Assembly: GCA_020072645.1 (NCBI GenBank)
Contig: JAIQGK010000003.1
Span: 248,001 to 312,000, forward strand
From: Terriglobia bacterium
Lineage (GTDB): Bacteria; Acidobacteriota; Terriglobia; Terriglobales; Acidobacteriaceae
DNA: 64,000 nucleotides
Direction of reading: 5' to 3'
A program made the position numbers and the translations under genes. Below the pieces are notes generated by a model, which made no database searches, was not told where the DNA came from, and saw only the letters and a program-made list of their open reading frames with translations. Positions 29,774-40,226 of the stretch are shown here, one piece after another. Numbering within the stretch: the stretch's first letter is position 1; every line of letters begins with the position of its first letter.

Positions 29774-31246
29774 ATGACTATGAAACAAATTGCTGATTGG
29801 GCTTTGGACACCGTTACGCAGCGCGGCAGCAGTTACGCCGACGTTCGTATTGTCGATCATCGCCAGCGCTCGCTGGCCACCAAGAATGGCAAAGTCGGCC
29901 ATGCCGCCAGCGCGGAAACCCTGGGAATCGGCATTCGCGTGCTGGTGAATGATGCGTGGGGGTTTGCCTCCACGGACGATCTAAGCCGTGAAGCCGTGGA
30001 CAAGACCGCTGCTCAGGCAGTCGAGATCGCCAAGGCATCCAGTCGAGTAAAAGAGGAGCCGGTACGGCTGGCGCCAGAGCCCGCGGTTAAGATCGAATGG
30101 TCGAGCCCTTACAAGATCGATCCTTTCACTACTTCGCTCGACCAGAACCTTGATCTACTCACGCGCATTGACGCGGAGTTGCTCGCCGTGAATGGCGTAA
30201 CGCTGGCTGAAAGCAGCATGCAACTTGGCCGCTATGAGCAATGGTTCTATAACACTGACGGTTCAGACATTCATCAAACGCGCGTGATCACCGGCGCAGG
30301 CTTCTGTGCGCTGGCGTTCCAGGGAACGGAGATCATGAAGCGGTCGTATCCAAACTCTTTTGGCGGGCAGCACCAGAACAGAGGTTATGAGCTGATTGGC
30401 GAATTAAAGCTGCTGGAGAATGCGCGCCGCATTGGCGAAGAAGCCGTGGCGCTGCACAAGGCCGAGCGGTGTCCGGAGGGACGAATGAATCTGGTGCTCG
30501 ATTCTTCGCAGCTTGGCTTACAGATCCACGAGTCAATTGGCCATCCCATTGAACTGGATCGCGTGTTGGGCTATGAAGCCAATTTTGCCGGAACGTCATT
30601 TCTTACCCTGGAAAAACTACGTACACTGCGCTATGGCAGCGATCTGGTGAACGTCGTGGCCGATGCCACGGAGCAACATGGTCCCGGCCTGGGCACGTTT
30701 GCCTATGACGATGAAGGCGTCCAGGCGCAGTGCACGCCGATTATCACCAAGGGCCTTTTCACCGGATATATCTCTTCGCGCGAGACGGCGCACACCATCG
30801 GCGAGACGCGCTCCAATGGCACCATGCGCGCTGAAGGCTGGAACCGGATTCCGCTCGTCCGCATGACCAACATCAGCATTCTGCCCGGAGAAAAGCCACT
30901 GACGTTTGACCAGCTCATTGCCGGCACGGATGACGGCATCTATATGCAAACCAATCGCTCGTGGTCGATTGATGACAAGCGCTATAACTTTCAGTTTGGC
31001 TGCGAGATTGGATGGGAGATCAAAGGCGGCAAGCTGGGGCGCATGTTCAAGAATCCCTCCTATTCAGGGATCACCACGGAATTCTGGAATTCGATGGACG
31101 CTATCTGCTCGCGCGATCAATGGACTCTGTGGGGCACTCCGAACTGCGGCAAAGGCCAACCGATGCAGACCATGGGCACGGGACATGGCGCGTCCCCGGC
31201 GCGATTCAGGAATGTGAAGATTGGGACGGCGTACAAGGGGAATTAG
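29774..31246 (+). CDS. tldD: Metalloprotease TldD
   Basis: TldD is the catalytic half of the TldD-TldE zinc protease that trims modified peptides and degrades CcdA-like proteins. The 490-residue protein has the HExxxH zinc site in IHESIGHPIELDR and the C-terminal third ligand region with GTPNCGKGQPMQTMGTGHG. It is followed after about 190 bases by tldE, as expected for a heterodimer. A second Met three codons in is an equal start candidate. Confidence 0.95.
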   Translation: MTMKQIADWALDTVTQRGSSYADVRIVDHRQRSLATKNGKVGHAASAETLGIGIRVLVNDAWGFASTDDLSREAVDKTAAQAVEIAKASSRVKEEPVRLAPEPAVKIEWSSPYKIDPFTTSLDQNLDLLTRIDAELLAVNGVTLAESSMQLGRYEQWFYNTDGSDIHQTRVITGAGFCALAFQGTEIMKRSYPNSFGGQHQNRGYELIGELKLLENARRIGEEAVALHKAERCPEGRMNLVLDSSQLGLQIHESIGHPIELDRVLGYEANFAGTSFLTLEKLRTLRYGSDLVNVVADATEQHGPGLGTFAYDDEGVQAQCTPIITKGLFTGYISSRETAHTIGETRSNGTMRAEGWNRIPLVRMTNISILPGEKPLTFDQLIAGTDDGIYMQTNRSWSIDDKRYNFQFGCEIGWEIKGGKLGRMFKNPSYSGITTEFWNSMDAICSRDQWTLWGTPNCGKGQPMQTMGTGHGASPARFRNVKIGTAYKGN

Positions 31247-31402
31247 GTTTTGTTTTTATCCCGAGCGAAGCGAGAGAACCCTTTTGTGACACGAGCATTT
31301 AACGCTACATTAAGCCAGAGAGATTGAGGAGAGAGAAAGAATGTGGCCAGATTTGCAAAGATTTAAGACTATAGGGATCCCTCGCTGGTGCTCGGGATTT
31401 CA

Positions 31403-31432
31403 CACAATTGCCAACTGCCAATTGCTGGGGCC
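31403..31432. repeat. Degenerate CAATTGCCAACTGCC repeat
   Basis: Complementary version of the GCAATTGGC-type cluster seen after other genes, here in the leader of tldE. An in-frame extension of tldE runs through it and is rejected for that reason. Confidence 0.55.
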
Positions 31433-31435
31433 AAA

Positions 31436-32815
31436 ATGCTAACCCAATCCCACGCCGAACAAATTTTCGAGAAGATCAAGAAATTCTCAACGGTTGAAGA
31501 GATCGAAGTCATTTTCTCTTCAACCGACTACTCGCTTACCCGATTTGCCAACAACACCATCCACCAGAATGTGGCGGAGGTGAATGAAGCGGCGTCGATC
31601 CGTGTGGCGTTTGATGGCAAAACTGCCCGCGCCACCACGAACCGCTTTGATGATGAAGGCCTCAAGCGGGCGGTGCAGTCGGCGGAGAGCATCGCTAAAG
31701 TTCAGGAGCCTGATCCGGATTTTCTTCCGATGGCCGAAGCCAGCGCGGGCAAAGGCGCGGAAGGTCCATCGCGATGGTCGAACCAGACAGCGGCGATTAC
31801 GCCGGGTGACCGGGCTGACGGCGTTGGAAAAATTGTGGGAGTCGCCAAGAAGAATAAGCTGGTGACCGCGGGCATTTATTCCAGTTCGCAAAGCGCTGAA
31901 GCTGTAATCAACTCCAACGGCCTGAGCGTGTACCATCGCCAGACGTCGGCGGAAGTTTCCATCACCATGCTGGCTGACAGCTCTTCAGGATGGCAGAAGG
32001 CGAACTCCCCCGACGTCAGAAATGTTGATCCTGTGCGACTGGCGGAAATTGCGGCACAGAAAGCGCGGGATTCGTGCAGCCCGCAGGAACTGCCGCCGGG
32101 GAAATATACTGTGATCCTTGAGCCTGCGGCAGTGCTTGATCTGGTCGGTTTCATGTTCTGGGACTTTGGTGGGCAGGCCATCTTGGACCAGCGGTCATTT
32201 CTGAATAACCGCATTGGGACAAAGCTGTTCGGCGAAAACATTACCATCGTTGATGACGTTGCTCATCCGCTTCAATCCAATGCGCCGTTCGATGGCGAAG
32301 GCGTGCATCGCCAACGCGTGAGCCTGGTGGAAAAAGGCGTGATCCGCAACATTGTTTACGCCCGCAGCACGGCGGCGAAGATGCGCAAGTCTGAATATAA
32401 AGACAAAGTCGGCGAGATCAAGGTCACGGGCCACGGCTTCCCGCTGCCAAATGAGATGGGTGAAGCGCCGACCAACATTGTTTTCGTCACACCCGGGAAC
32501 GAGCAGACGGTCGAGCAGATGATTGCAGGGACGGAGCGTGGCATCCTGATTACCCGGCTGTGGTATATCCGCGAAGTTGATCCTTATGAGAAGATTCTTA
32601 CCGGCATGACGCGTGATGGTACCTTCCTGGTGGAAGGCGGAAAAGTGAAGCACGGACTGCTGAATTTCCGCTTTAACCAGAGCCTGATTGAGATGCTGAA
32701 CGGCGTTGAAGCCATTGGAAAACCGGTGCGTGCCAGTGGGGAAGAGGCCTTTGATATGGTGGTCCCGGGCATGAAAATTCGTGGCTTTAACTTCACTGAA
32801 GTGACCAAATTCTGA
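31436..32815 (+). CDS. tldE: TldE/PmbA, partner of TldD
   Basis: The 459-residue protein is homologous to TldD along its length but lacks the HExxxH zinc motif, as is normal for TldE (PmbA). It forms the cavity of the heterodimeric protease. Blocks include STDYSLTRFANNTIHQNV near the N-terminus and NIVFVTPGNEQTVEQMIAG toward the end. I start at MLTQSHAEQ because the in-frame extension upstream translates an intergenic repeat. Together with tldD it forms an operon. Confidence 0.93.
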   Translation: MLTQSHAEQIFEKIKKFSTVEEIEVIFSSTDYSLTRFANNTIHQNVAEVNEAASIRVAFDGKTARATTNRFDDEGLKRAVQSAESIAKVQEPDPDFLPMAEASAGKGAEGPSRWSNQTAAITPGDRADGVGKIVGVAKKNKLVTAGIYSSSQSAEAVINSNGLSVYHRQTSAEVSITMLADSSSGWQKANSPDVRNVDPVRLAEIAAQKARDSCSPQELPPGKYTVILEPAAVLDLVGFMFWDFGGQAILDQRSFLNNRIGTKLFGENITIVDDVAHPLQSNAPFDGEGVHRQRVSLVEKGVIRNIVYARSTAAKMRKSEYKDKVGEIKVTGHGFPLPNEMGEAPTNIVFVTPGNEQTVEQMIAGTERGILITRLWYIREVDPYEKILTGMTRDGTFLVEGGKVKHGLLNFRFNQSLIEMLNGVEAIGKPVRASGEEAFDMVVPGMKIRGFNFTEVTKF

Positions 32816-32925
32816 GCGGTTTTTAGGCCATCTCTTCTGGCGTATGTCCTTTGGTGCGCACTGAATACCAAAGTAATCTTGGGATGGCCGCATGACGGGT
32901 ATAACCTCCGTTCTGAGGTGCAAGG

Positions 32926-33294
32926 GTGAACGAATCCAAAGGTCCCGTTGCTGGTTTAGGCCCGGCAGATACAAGAAGCTCGGTGCGTTTTCCGCTGAGA
33001 CTTCCCATCACCGTACGAACTGCGGACGCCCATGAATACTTCGCGGAAACGGCCGACATTTCAGCCGGCGGCGTGCTGTTTCACACCAAAAGCCTGCTCG
33101 GCGTGGGCACGGTGATTCGCTTCCGCATTGTGCTGCCCGCTTCCGTCCTGGGGACTGATACTGATGTCCAGGTAAATTGCACCGGGCGCGTGGTGCGCTC
33201 ACTGGACGAAAAAGGCAAGAATGCTGTGGCTGCGGTGATTGACGAATATTGCTTTGAGCGCATTCTCTGCGGCAGCATGGCCACAAGCTGCTAA
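32926..33294 (+). CDS. PilZ-domain protein
   Basis: A 122-residue single PilZ domain. The cyclic di-GMP contacts are present: RxxxR in RSSVRFPLRLP and the D/NxSxxG motif in DISAGGVLF. It could therefore read the signal made by enzymes such as the GAF-GGDEF protein at 11856. No output domain is attached. A terminator follows. Confidence 0.87.
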   Translation: MNESKGPVAGLGPADTRSSVRFPLRLPITVRTADAHEYFAETADISAGGVLFHTKSLLGVGTVIRFRIVLPASVLGTDTDVQVNCTGRVVRSLDEKGKNAVAAVIDEYCFERILCGSMATSC

Positions 33295-33375
33295 ACGCTG
33301 TTGCCACGCATAGCCCTTGCGAGACCTGGGTAAGTTTGCGCGCGAGGCGATATTAAAATTCATTTTGGAACAGAG

Positions 33376-33398
33376 ACGGCCGGAATGGCCGTTTTTTA
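33376..33398 (+). terminator. Rho-independent terminator of the PilZ gene
   Basis: ACGGCC and GGCCGT form a perfect 6-bp stem around GGAAT, followed by TTTTTATTT. Confidence 0.85.
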
Positions 33399-33544
33399 TT
33401 TGAGATTCGGCTGCGAATTACGCTGATCCACGCGAATTTCTTCGAACTCATCCCGGTGTTTTCACAAAACTGGTGGCTACTTGCGATTACTACAGTCCGC
33501 GATTGGCGGAGCGAGCCTCATCCACCTTCATCTCCATCAGCCTG

Positions 33545-33550
33545 TATAAT
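33545..33550 (+). promoter_or_regulatory. Likely -10 box of the tRNA-Ser promoter
   Basis: A perfect TATAAT lies 22 bases before the mature tRNA 5' end. No clear -35 element is visible at the usual distance. Confidence 0.5.
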
Positions 33551-33572
33551 GGCTCCAGTCCCAACCTGCGCC

Positions 33573-33662
33573 GGAGAGATGGCCGAGTGGCTGAAGGCGC
33601 ACGCTTGGAAAGCGTGTTTAGGGGAAACTCTAACGTGGGTTCGAATCCCACTCTCTCCGCCA
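33573..33662 (+). tRNA. tRNA-Ser(GGA)
   Basis: The sequence folds as a class II tRNA. The acceptor stem GGAGAGA pairs with TCTCTCC, the discriminator base is G, and CCA is encoded (33660-33662). The anticodon loop TTGGAAA gives anticodon GGA, reading UCC and UCU serine codons. A long variable arm (TTTAGGGGAAACTCTAA region) and the T-loop GGTTCGAATCC follow. Its 3' end is the probable attachment site of the integrated element that begins right after it. Confidence 0.97.
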
Positions 33663-33970
33663 GTCTTTTTGCTTTCAATAAGTTAAGTGCCATCCATACC
33701 GTCGTCCATACCGTAAAACCCATTCCAGGAGCGGTATGTGATGCGATTTCTCCCTTACTTCACCTGGGGCGCGAGTTCGCCCCGTTCTGAGCGCAGGCTC
33801 GGCTCTCACGACCGAATTGGCGCCCAATCCGGTGTCCAAAGCGACGGACCACTTGCACGCGTCTTCTCCCGGCGCATTCCTTCCCTTGCACACTCGATCC
33901 AGAGCCGGAAGAATTTGACCGAATTCCGGTTTGAACATAGCCTCTTCCAGCCTGGCCCGGAGCGACTCTG
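33663..33970. other. Spacer between tRNA-Ser and integrase with candidate Int sites
   Basis: No gene is supported. TCCATACCGT occurs twice as a 12-base-spaced direct repeat (33693-33702, 33705-33714), and GCGGTATG (33731-33738) is close to its inverse. Such short repeats beside an attachment site could be arm-type integrase binding sites. GAATTTGACCGAA at 33911-33923 recurs before the MoxR gene. Confidence 0.4.
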
Positions 33971-35230
33971 ATGCCGACGAACAAGCCCCTTGCAGGGCGC
34001 GTCAATCTCACGAAGTACGTGAAGGTGCGCGGCGATGCATCTGAGACGTGGCGATTCTGTCCTGTCGTGCGCACCGGCAATGGCCGAATTCGTCCCAACT
34101 ACGTACTGATCGATGGTCAGCCTGAATTCCACAAAGAAGGCGCCTACTACATCGAATGGTATATCGACGGCAAGCGACATCGAGAATCGGTGGGCAAAAA
34201 TGCAAGCGAAGCATTTGCCGCTGCTGAGCGCCGAGCGCAGATGCTCAGGAATCAGGCGCTCGGAATCGAGATCGTCGGTGAACATAAGCGAGTCGGAACA
34301 ACTCTGGCAGAGGCCTGCCGCGAGTTCCTCGAAGAAACACGCCAACACCACAGGCCGAAGACCTACAGCCAGTACAAGACCGCGCTCGAATATTTTCGCC
34401 AATCGTGTTGCGAAAAGCCGCTTTGTAATGTCGAACGAGCTGACGTTATGGGTTTCATGGGTTTTTTGTCCGATAAGGGCCTTGCCCGCCGCACGATCTG
34501 GACCAAGGTGCAGGTTGTCGTCTCAATGCTCAAAGCGAACGGAATTACTAAATTGATCCGCAAGCGCGACTGGCCACGATACACGGAAACGGAACCCGAG
34601 ATCTACACCAGTGAGGAGATCGAGACTTTTCTTTCGCAGTGCAACTCTTGGAAGCGAGTACTGTTTGAATTCTTCTGGATGACTGGTTTTCGCGAAGGCG
34701 AGGTAATGCATGTAACGTGGCCGGACATTGACTTCGGCAATCACGTTGTTCGGGTGAAGGCCAAGCCAAAGCTGGGATTCATTCCGAAGGATTGGGAAGA
34801 ACGCGAGGTTCCGATTCCTGACCGCCTCCTGAACAGTCTGCGCCATCACAAAGCGGCAGCACCCGCAAATCATTCACTGGTATTCGCGACCTGCAACGGC
34901 CAGCTTGTTCACAACTTCCTGCGCCAATGCAAAAGCATCGCCTGGCGTGCCGGTTTGAATTGTGGCCTGTGCGACACAGGGGAAGGGCACTGCGCCAAAG
35001 GACCATATTGCCAAAGCTGGTTTCTGCATAAGTTCCGGGCGACATTCGCCACCATGCACCTACGCGCCGGAGTTGATCTGACAACGGTTCAAACCTGGAT
35101 GGGACACAAAGATTTGGAGTCGACGATGCGCTATCTCAAACCTGCCCGGGACAAGGAAGCGCTCCAAAAGGTCAATGCGACGTTTCCTCTGCCACGATCC
35201 ACATCCGAGTCTGAAGATGCGCACGCTTAG
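33971..35230 (+). CDS. Tyrosine integrase of the conjugative element
   Basis: The 419-residue recombinase should insert and excise the element at tRNA-Ser. After an unusual N-terminal region, an arm/core-binding domain (about 110-200) precedes the catalytic domain. Catalytic residues are R241 (TGFREGE), H353 and R356 (HKFRATF), H379 (WMGHKD) and the nucleophile Y388 (MRYLKPARD). Just before the HxxR box an insertion carries four cysteines spaced CxxC-x6-C-x5-C (C331, C334, C341, C347), which looks like a zinc knuckle. The gene starts about 310 bases from the tRNA and overlaps the convergent excisionase-like gene by three bases at the stop codons. Confidence 0.92.
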   Translation: MPTNKPLAGRVNLTKYVKVRGDASETWRFCPVVRTGNGRIRPNYVLIDGQPEFHKEGAYYIEWYIDGKRHRESVGKNASEAFAAAERRAQMLRNQALGIEIVGEHKRVGTTLAEACREFLEETRQHHRPKTYSQYKTALEYFRQSCCEKPLCNVERADVMGFMGFLSDKGLARRTIWTKVQVVVSMLKANGITKLIRKRDWPRYTETEPEIYTSEEIETFLSQCNSWKRVLFEFFWMTGFREGEVMHVTWPDIDFGNHVVRVKAKPKLGFIPKDWEEREVPIPDRLLNSLRHHKAAAPANHSLVFATCNGQLVHNFLRQCKSIAWRAGLNCGLCDTGEGHCAKGPYCQSWFLHKFRATFATMHLRAGVDLTTVQTWMGHKDLESTMRYLKPARDKEALQKVNATFPLPRSTSESEDAHA

Positions 35231-35451
35231 GCAGCTGTTTGGTTCAAGGGCATCTTCCGCCGAAGCCAATCCGCAATCGCATGTGGGTCAAAACGGATGA
35301 GCCCACCAACTCTGAAGTGAGGAATCGCGCCTTGTTCCACAAGGCGATAGATAGTCATCTTGCTCGTCGAAAGAATTTTTGCGAGCTCCGACGCTCGCAG
35401 TGCGCGCGGCATTTTCTCGAGATCTGCCGCCAAGGATGATCCGATATTCAT
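35227..35451 (-). CDS. Excisionase-like MerR-type helix-turn-helix protein
   Basis: A 74-residue protein whose core RASELAKILSTSKMTIYRLVEQGAIPHFRVGGLIRF is an excisionase-family winged helix (residue span about 17-52). Its place beside the integrase suggests that it directs excision or represses transcription. It converges on the integrase gene, sharing bases at the two stop codons. GGGGAA lies before the chosen ATG. A longer in-frame start at 35553 is unlikely. Confidence 0.82.
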   Translation of the reverse strand: MNIGSSLAADLEKMPRALRASELAKILSTSKMTIYRLVEQGAIPHFRVGGLIRFDPHAIADWLRRKMPLNQTAA

Positions 35452-35544
35452 GGTATTCCCCAGTGCCGCCGGGCATTGAAGGGACCACCTCGCAGTCCTC
35501 CCGATGCTGGCCGCGTCATTGGGCGTTGTAATCGATCTTAATAA

Positions 35545-37072
<1,528 letters not shown>

Positions 37073-37076
<4 letters not shown>

Positions 37077-38002
37077 AAATCTGCCGAAATTTGTTTCATC
37101 TCATAACGCCCCTGGCGTGCATCGCCGTGGCCGTTGCACAAGCCGATCTCGCTCCCGGCAGGATTCTCAACCTCAATCTGGATCCACAGAGCGTCACCAC
37201 ACTCCAATTGCGACCCGGATTTGTTACGTCAGTTCGCCTACCGGAAGCTGTCAGTTCCGTGGTCCTCGGTGATCCAGGGTCATTCAAAGCTGAACATTCG
37301 GAGGCCGAGCCGCAATTGGTTTTCTTCAAACCAAGTACCTCAGGCGCGTCTCGCACCAATGCGTTGATCACAACCCGGACCGGCCGTGAAGTCTCTTTGG
37401 CCCTCATAAGCCGAGGAGTTGCGGAACGGTCGGCGCCAGTCGATTACGTTCTGAAGTACGAGCCGCCGCGTAGTTTCTTGGTTGAAGCAGGCCATCCTGG
37501 TTTTTTAATTGAGGAGACAAAGAGCCTCGATTCAGCGAAGTTGCCAAACCTTGGCGCACAGCAACGAAGCGCCGGCGGTTCAGAGGAAGACGTACTTAAG
37601 GACGAGCAAAACGCTGTTCCACACTGGGAAGGCCGACAGTTGCGTGTGAGCGTGGGACGCTCTAGCCGGAGCGGCGATGACATGGCCGTGGCGTTCTCGG
37701 TGCTCAATTCCTCGTCGAAGACAGTCGAGTTACTTCCACCACAGATAGAGCTCACGGATACGACGAAGGACCATCACCACAAAGCGATTAAGGCAGAGCC
37801 GGTGGCCATTAAGAGCTACCGACTAACATCACGCCGCTTGGCGCCGGGCGAGAGGGCGGATGGTCTTGTCACTTTCGAGAGACCCGCATTCAAGGCCTCG
37901 TCGGAGCGTTTAATGCTACAGGTCGCACAAGTCGAACAGGTGGATCGCCCAGTGCTCGTGGCGCTGTCTTTTGTCCCGGCTGCCAACGGAGGTGCGAGAT
38001 GA
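37073..38002 (+). CDS. VirB9/TrbG-like protein (first copy)
   Basis: A 309-residue exported protein. The N-terminal half (about residues 30-130) has the VirB9/TrbG beta pattern QLRPGFVTSVRLPEAVSSVV. The C-terminal half looks like an immunoglobulin-like domain (SVLNSSSKTVELLPPQIELTD). VirB9 forms part of the outer-membrane core with VirB10, whose gene follows with an ATGA overlap. A second protein of the same build is encoded at 51443. The ATG overlaps the stop of the transglycosylase. Confidence 0.75.
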
Positions 38003-39351
38003 CGCAGAACAATGGAAGCGGAAGCAATCATGGGACCCTCATCATCGAGGACCAAGTTCCACCCCAGGTGAACGCGCCAACCGTGTCGACGGATCTGGAG
38101 GCAAAAGCCGAATTGGCGACGCGAGCCAAACTGCGTACCAGACAAAAGATCCAACAGAACCGGTTCGTGATTGTTGCCGCTGGTGCGGTTGTATTTGCCT
38201 TACTCATCTTTGCTGTTGTCTCCGCTCCGCGCATGTCCGGCCCGCGCAGTGGAGGTGCACAGAAAGCATCAAGCAATGCTGCGAATGGCAATCGGGACAC
38301 GGAGTCTCAGGCGACATCTCCGGACGAAAAAAGCCTGCTTCCGATCACCGATTCAGGACGTCCAGTTCCCAAAGAAGGCCACGATGGATATCTGAACGAA
38401 CAGGATCTCAATCGAAGCGCGACCAGGAGAACATCTTCGACTTCCTCCGTGCCCCGCCCGCCGTCTGAAAGTTCCGCTGGGACGCTGGGCTCCATTCCAC
38501 CGTTTAGCGAACAGCCCTGGCAGGCTCCGCCTTATCAGCCCGGCATGGCACCGAATGTTGCGTCCGAGACCGCACAAAATAAGAGCGAGCGCGAGGCATT
38601 AGAGAAATCATCCCTGATCTTTGTCCGAAATGTTTCTGGCGCTCAATCTGCCGTCCAGCGCCACGACGATATGACTACTCCAACTGAATATGGGCTGGGG
38701 CTTCCAACAGGCACGCGGCTTCGCGCACGCTTGGAATCGTCAGCTAGTACGGCGGTGCGCACGCCCGTGATGGCGGTCATTGAGTACAACTACGAACGAG
38801 ATGGCGAGATTATTGTTCCCGCGGGAGCTAAAGCCGTCGGACAGATCCAGGAGGCGGACCGTTCCGGCTACATGACAATCCAATTCGACTCTCTGTTACT
38901 GCCGGACGGAGCCACCATTCCGATCCAGGCTGCCGCAACCGATCTCCAGATGGGTCCGGTTAAAGGAAAAGTCGAGGGGAAAAATACCGGAAAGAACGTG
39001 CTCGTCCGTTCGTTGTCGGGAATAGGCCAGGCCGGCACCATGCTCGTCGGGCGTGGCAGCCTAAGCCAACCATTGAGCGAATCCGACCTCATTCGAGAGC
39101 GGGTGAGCAACAACATCGGGCAGGCCTCCGATGAGCAAATATCAAGGCTCGCCGTAACAGCCCGTATCGTTGTCAGCGTTTCAGCCGGCACACCCATCTA
39201 CGTTGTGCTCGAACAATCGTCTAAATCTGTTCCGGGTTTCAGAGCCTCCACCTCAGACCCACAAGCAGCCAATTCGGAGAGCATGGATCAGCTCCGACAG
39301 CTCTTGCGTTTGCAACAAGAGTTGAACGAGGTCGGTGCAAAAAATCAGTAA
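37999..39351 (+). CDS. VirB10/TrbI-like channel protein
   Basis: The 450-residue protein spans the envelope: a short cytoplasmic part, one membrane helix (about residues 55-75), a Pro/Ser-rich linker, and a C-terminal VirB10 beta barrel with GLGLPTGTRLRARLES, VIEYNYERDGEIIVPAGAK and FDSLLLPDGATIPI. It senses ATP use at the inner membrane and gates the outer pore in known systems. The C-terminus ends in a short Gln/Leu coiled segment. A GC-rich hairpin follows, ending the first transfer operon. Confidence 0.9.
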   Translation: MTQNNGSGSNHGTLIIEDQVPPQVNAPTVSTDLEAKAELATRAKLRTRQKIQQNRFVIVAAGAVVFALLIFAVVSAPRMSGPRSGGAQKASSNAANGNRDTESQATSPDEKSLLPITDSGRPVPKEGHDGYLNEQDLNRSATRRTSSTSSVPRPPSESSAGTLGSIPPFSEQPWQAPPYQPGMAPNVASETAQNKSEREALEKSSLIFVRNVSGAQSAVQRHDDMTTPTEYGLGLPTGTRLRARLESSASTAVRTPVMAVIEYNYERDGEIIVPAGAKAVGQIQEADRSGYMTIQFDSLLLPDGATIPIQAAATDLQMGPVKGKVEGKNTGKNVLVRSLSGIGQAGTMLVGRGSLSQPLSESDLIRERVSNNIGQASDEQISRLAVTARIVVSVSAGTPIYVVLEQSSKSVPGFRASTSDPQAANSESMDQLRQLLRLQQELNEVGAKNQ

Positions 39352-39370
39352 CATCCAACAGACCAAAAAT

Positions 39371-39407
39371 ATGGGCCGCGCCCTTTGCGTCAAGCGCGGC
39401 CCATTTA
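39371..39407 (+). terminator. GC-rich terminator-like hairpin after virB10
   Basis: ATGGGCCGCGC and GCGCGGCCCAT form a perfect 11-bp stem with a 12-base loop, followed only by TTT. Confidence 0.6.
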
Positions 39408-39499
39408 GCGTGGGGATAGAAGGTAAAAGCCCAGCTCAACAATCATATCCCAGGGTGCCAGGCAGGAAACTCGCGGCTTCGATATTAAATCGCGAGTAG

Positions 39500-39591
39500 T
39501 TATAAGATGGAACAAATTTCGGCAGATTTTCATCTCATATCATCCGGGGTTATGAGATGGAACAAATTCCGGCAGATTTTCATCTCATATC
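39500..39591. repeat. Two 42-base direct repeats with internal dyad
   Basis: Copies at 39500-39541 and 39550-39591 differ at only two positions and are spaced with a 50-base period. Within each, ATGAGATG (ATAAGATG in copy 1) and CATCTCAT form an inverted pair around ACAAATTCCGGCAGATT-like sequence. The array lies upstream of the VirB2-like genes. Confidence 0.85.
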
Positions 39592-39825
39592 TCGTTTGAG
39601 CAGCAGCCGCCCGACCCGCCATTTCTATAAGTCTCACTGAAAATCACGAATATTCATAACACCACGACGGGCTGCAGATCGTCTCGCCATCCATTGCCCG
39701 GTCCATATCTGCTTTTGAACCACACCGACTGGCTTGCTCCTCATTTGATCGAAATCTGAAACCGACTTATGTTCTCGCCTGCGACGCGGGAAATTGATTC
39801 AACGCGATCGCAGAAGAGGACGAGC

Positions 39826-40197
39826 ATGAAACTTTCTAGTCGGGGAGCGACGCGGCGTCGACTCGCTCTTCTTTATCTCCTGGTCATCGTTTCGCTTCAG
39901 CTTTCTCCGTTGACGTCCTACGCCCAGAACCTTGGGCAACAGCCGGCAACGGGTCAAGCAGTACAGGGGCAAACCGCAGCCCAGCCTGAAGGCACCGTCC
40001 TAAACCTGGTGAACTGGGTTGGGAATGTGATCGCGCCTGTCGGCGCAGCGTTGGCAGTCGTCATGGCCGTAGTGGCCTATTCGCAAGGACGCGGTGCGAT
40101 GCGCTGGGCAGTAACAGCGGGTGGGCTGCTGGTGGTCTCAGGTCTCACACGACTGATCGAATTCTGGATCCAAAACGGCACGGCGGGCGTGCAGTAG
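39826..40197 (+). CDS. VirB2-like pilin, copy A
   Basis: A 123-residue protein with a signal sequence (hydrophobic residues 12-28, cleavage near SYAQ) and two membrane helices, the usual build of a VirB2/TrbC pilin precursor. The mature part carries the module LNLVNWVGNVIAPVGAAL ... TRLIEFWIQNGTAGVQ, which recurs twice in the protein at 40908 and in altered form at the end of 40227. The ATG follows GAGGACGAGC; an in-frame start at 39769 is less likely. Confidence 0.75.
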   Translation: MKLSSRGATRRRLALLYLLVIVSLQLSPLTSYAQNLGQQPATGQAVQGQTAAQPEGTVLNLVNWVGNVIAPVGAALAVVMAVVAYSQGRGAMRWAVTAGGLLVVSGLTRLIEFWIQNGTAGVQ

Positions 40198-40226
40198 CAA
40201 ACCCGGTTCCATTGAGTGAATAAGTC

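Larger units (their letters stand above)
39352..39825. other. Spacer with hairpin, direct repeats and likely virB2 promoter
   Basis: No gene is supported. It holds a GC-rich hairpin (39371-39404), two 42-base direct repeats with internal dyad (39500-39591), and presumably the promoter for the downstream pilin and secretion genes. Its features would also suit a transfer origin, but no nick-site motif that I know is present. Confidence 0.5.

Noticed and set aside
32195-32974. Minus-strand frame of 259 codons
   Set aside because: It is the shadow of tldE and the PilZ leader.
39352-39825. CRISPR array
   Set aside because: Only two repeat copies with an 8-base gap; no spacers of CRISPR length and no cas genes.
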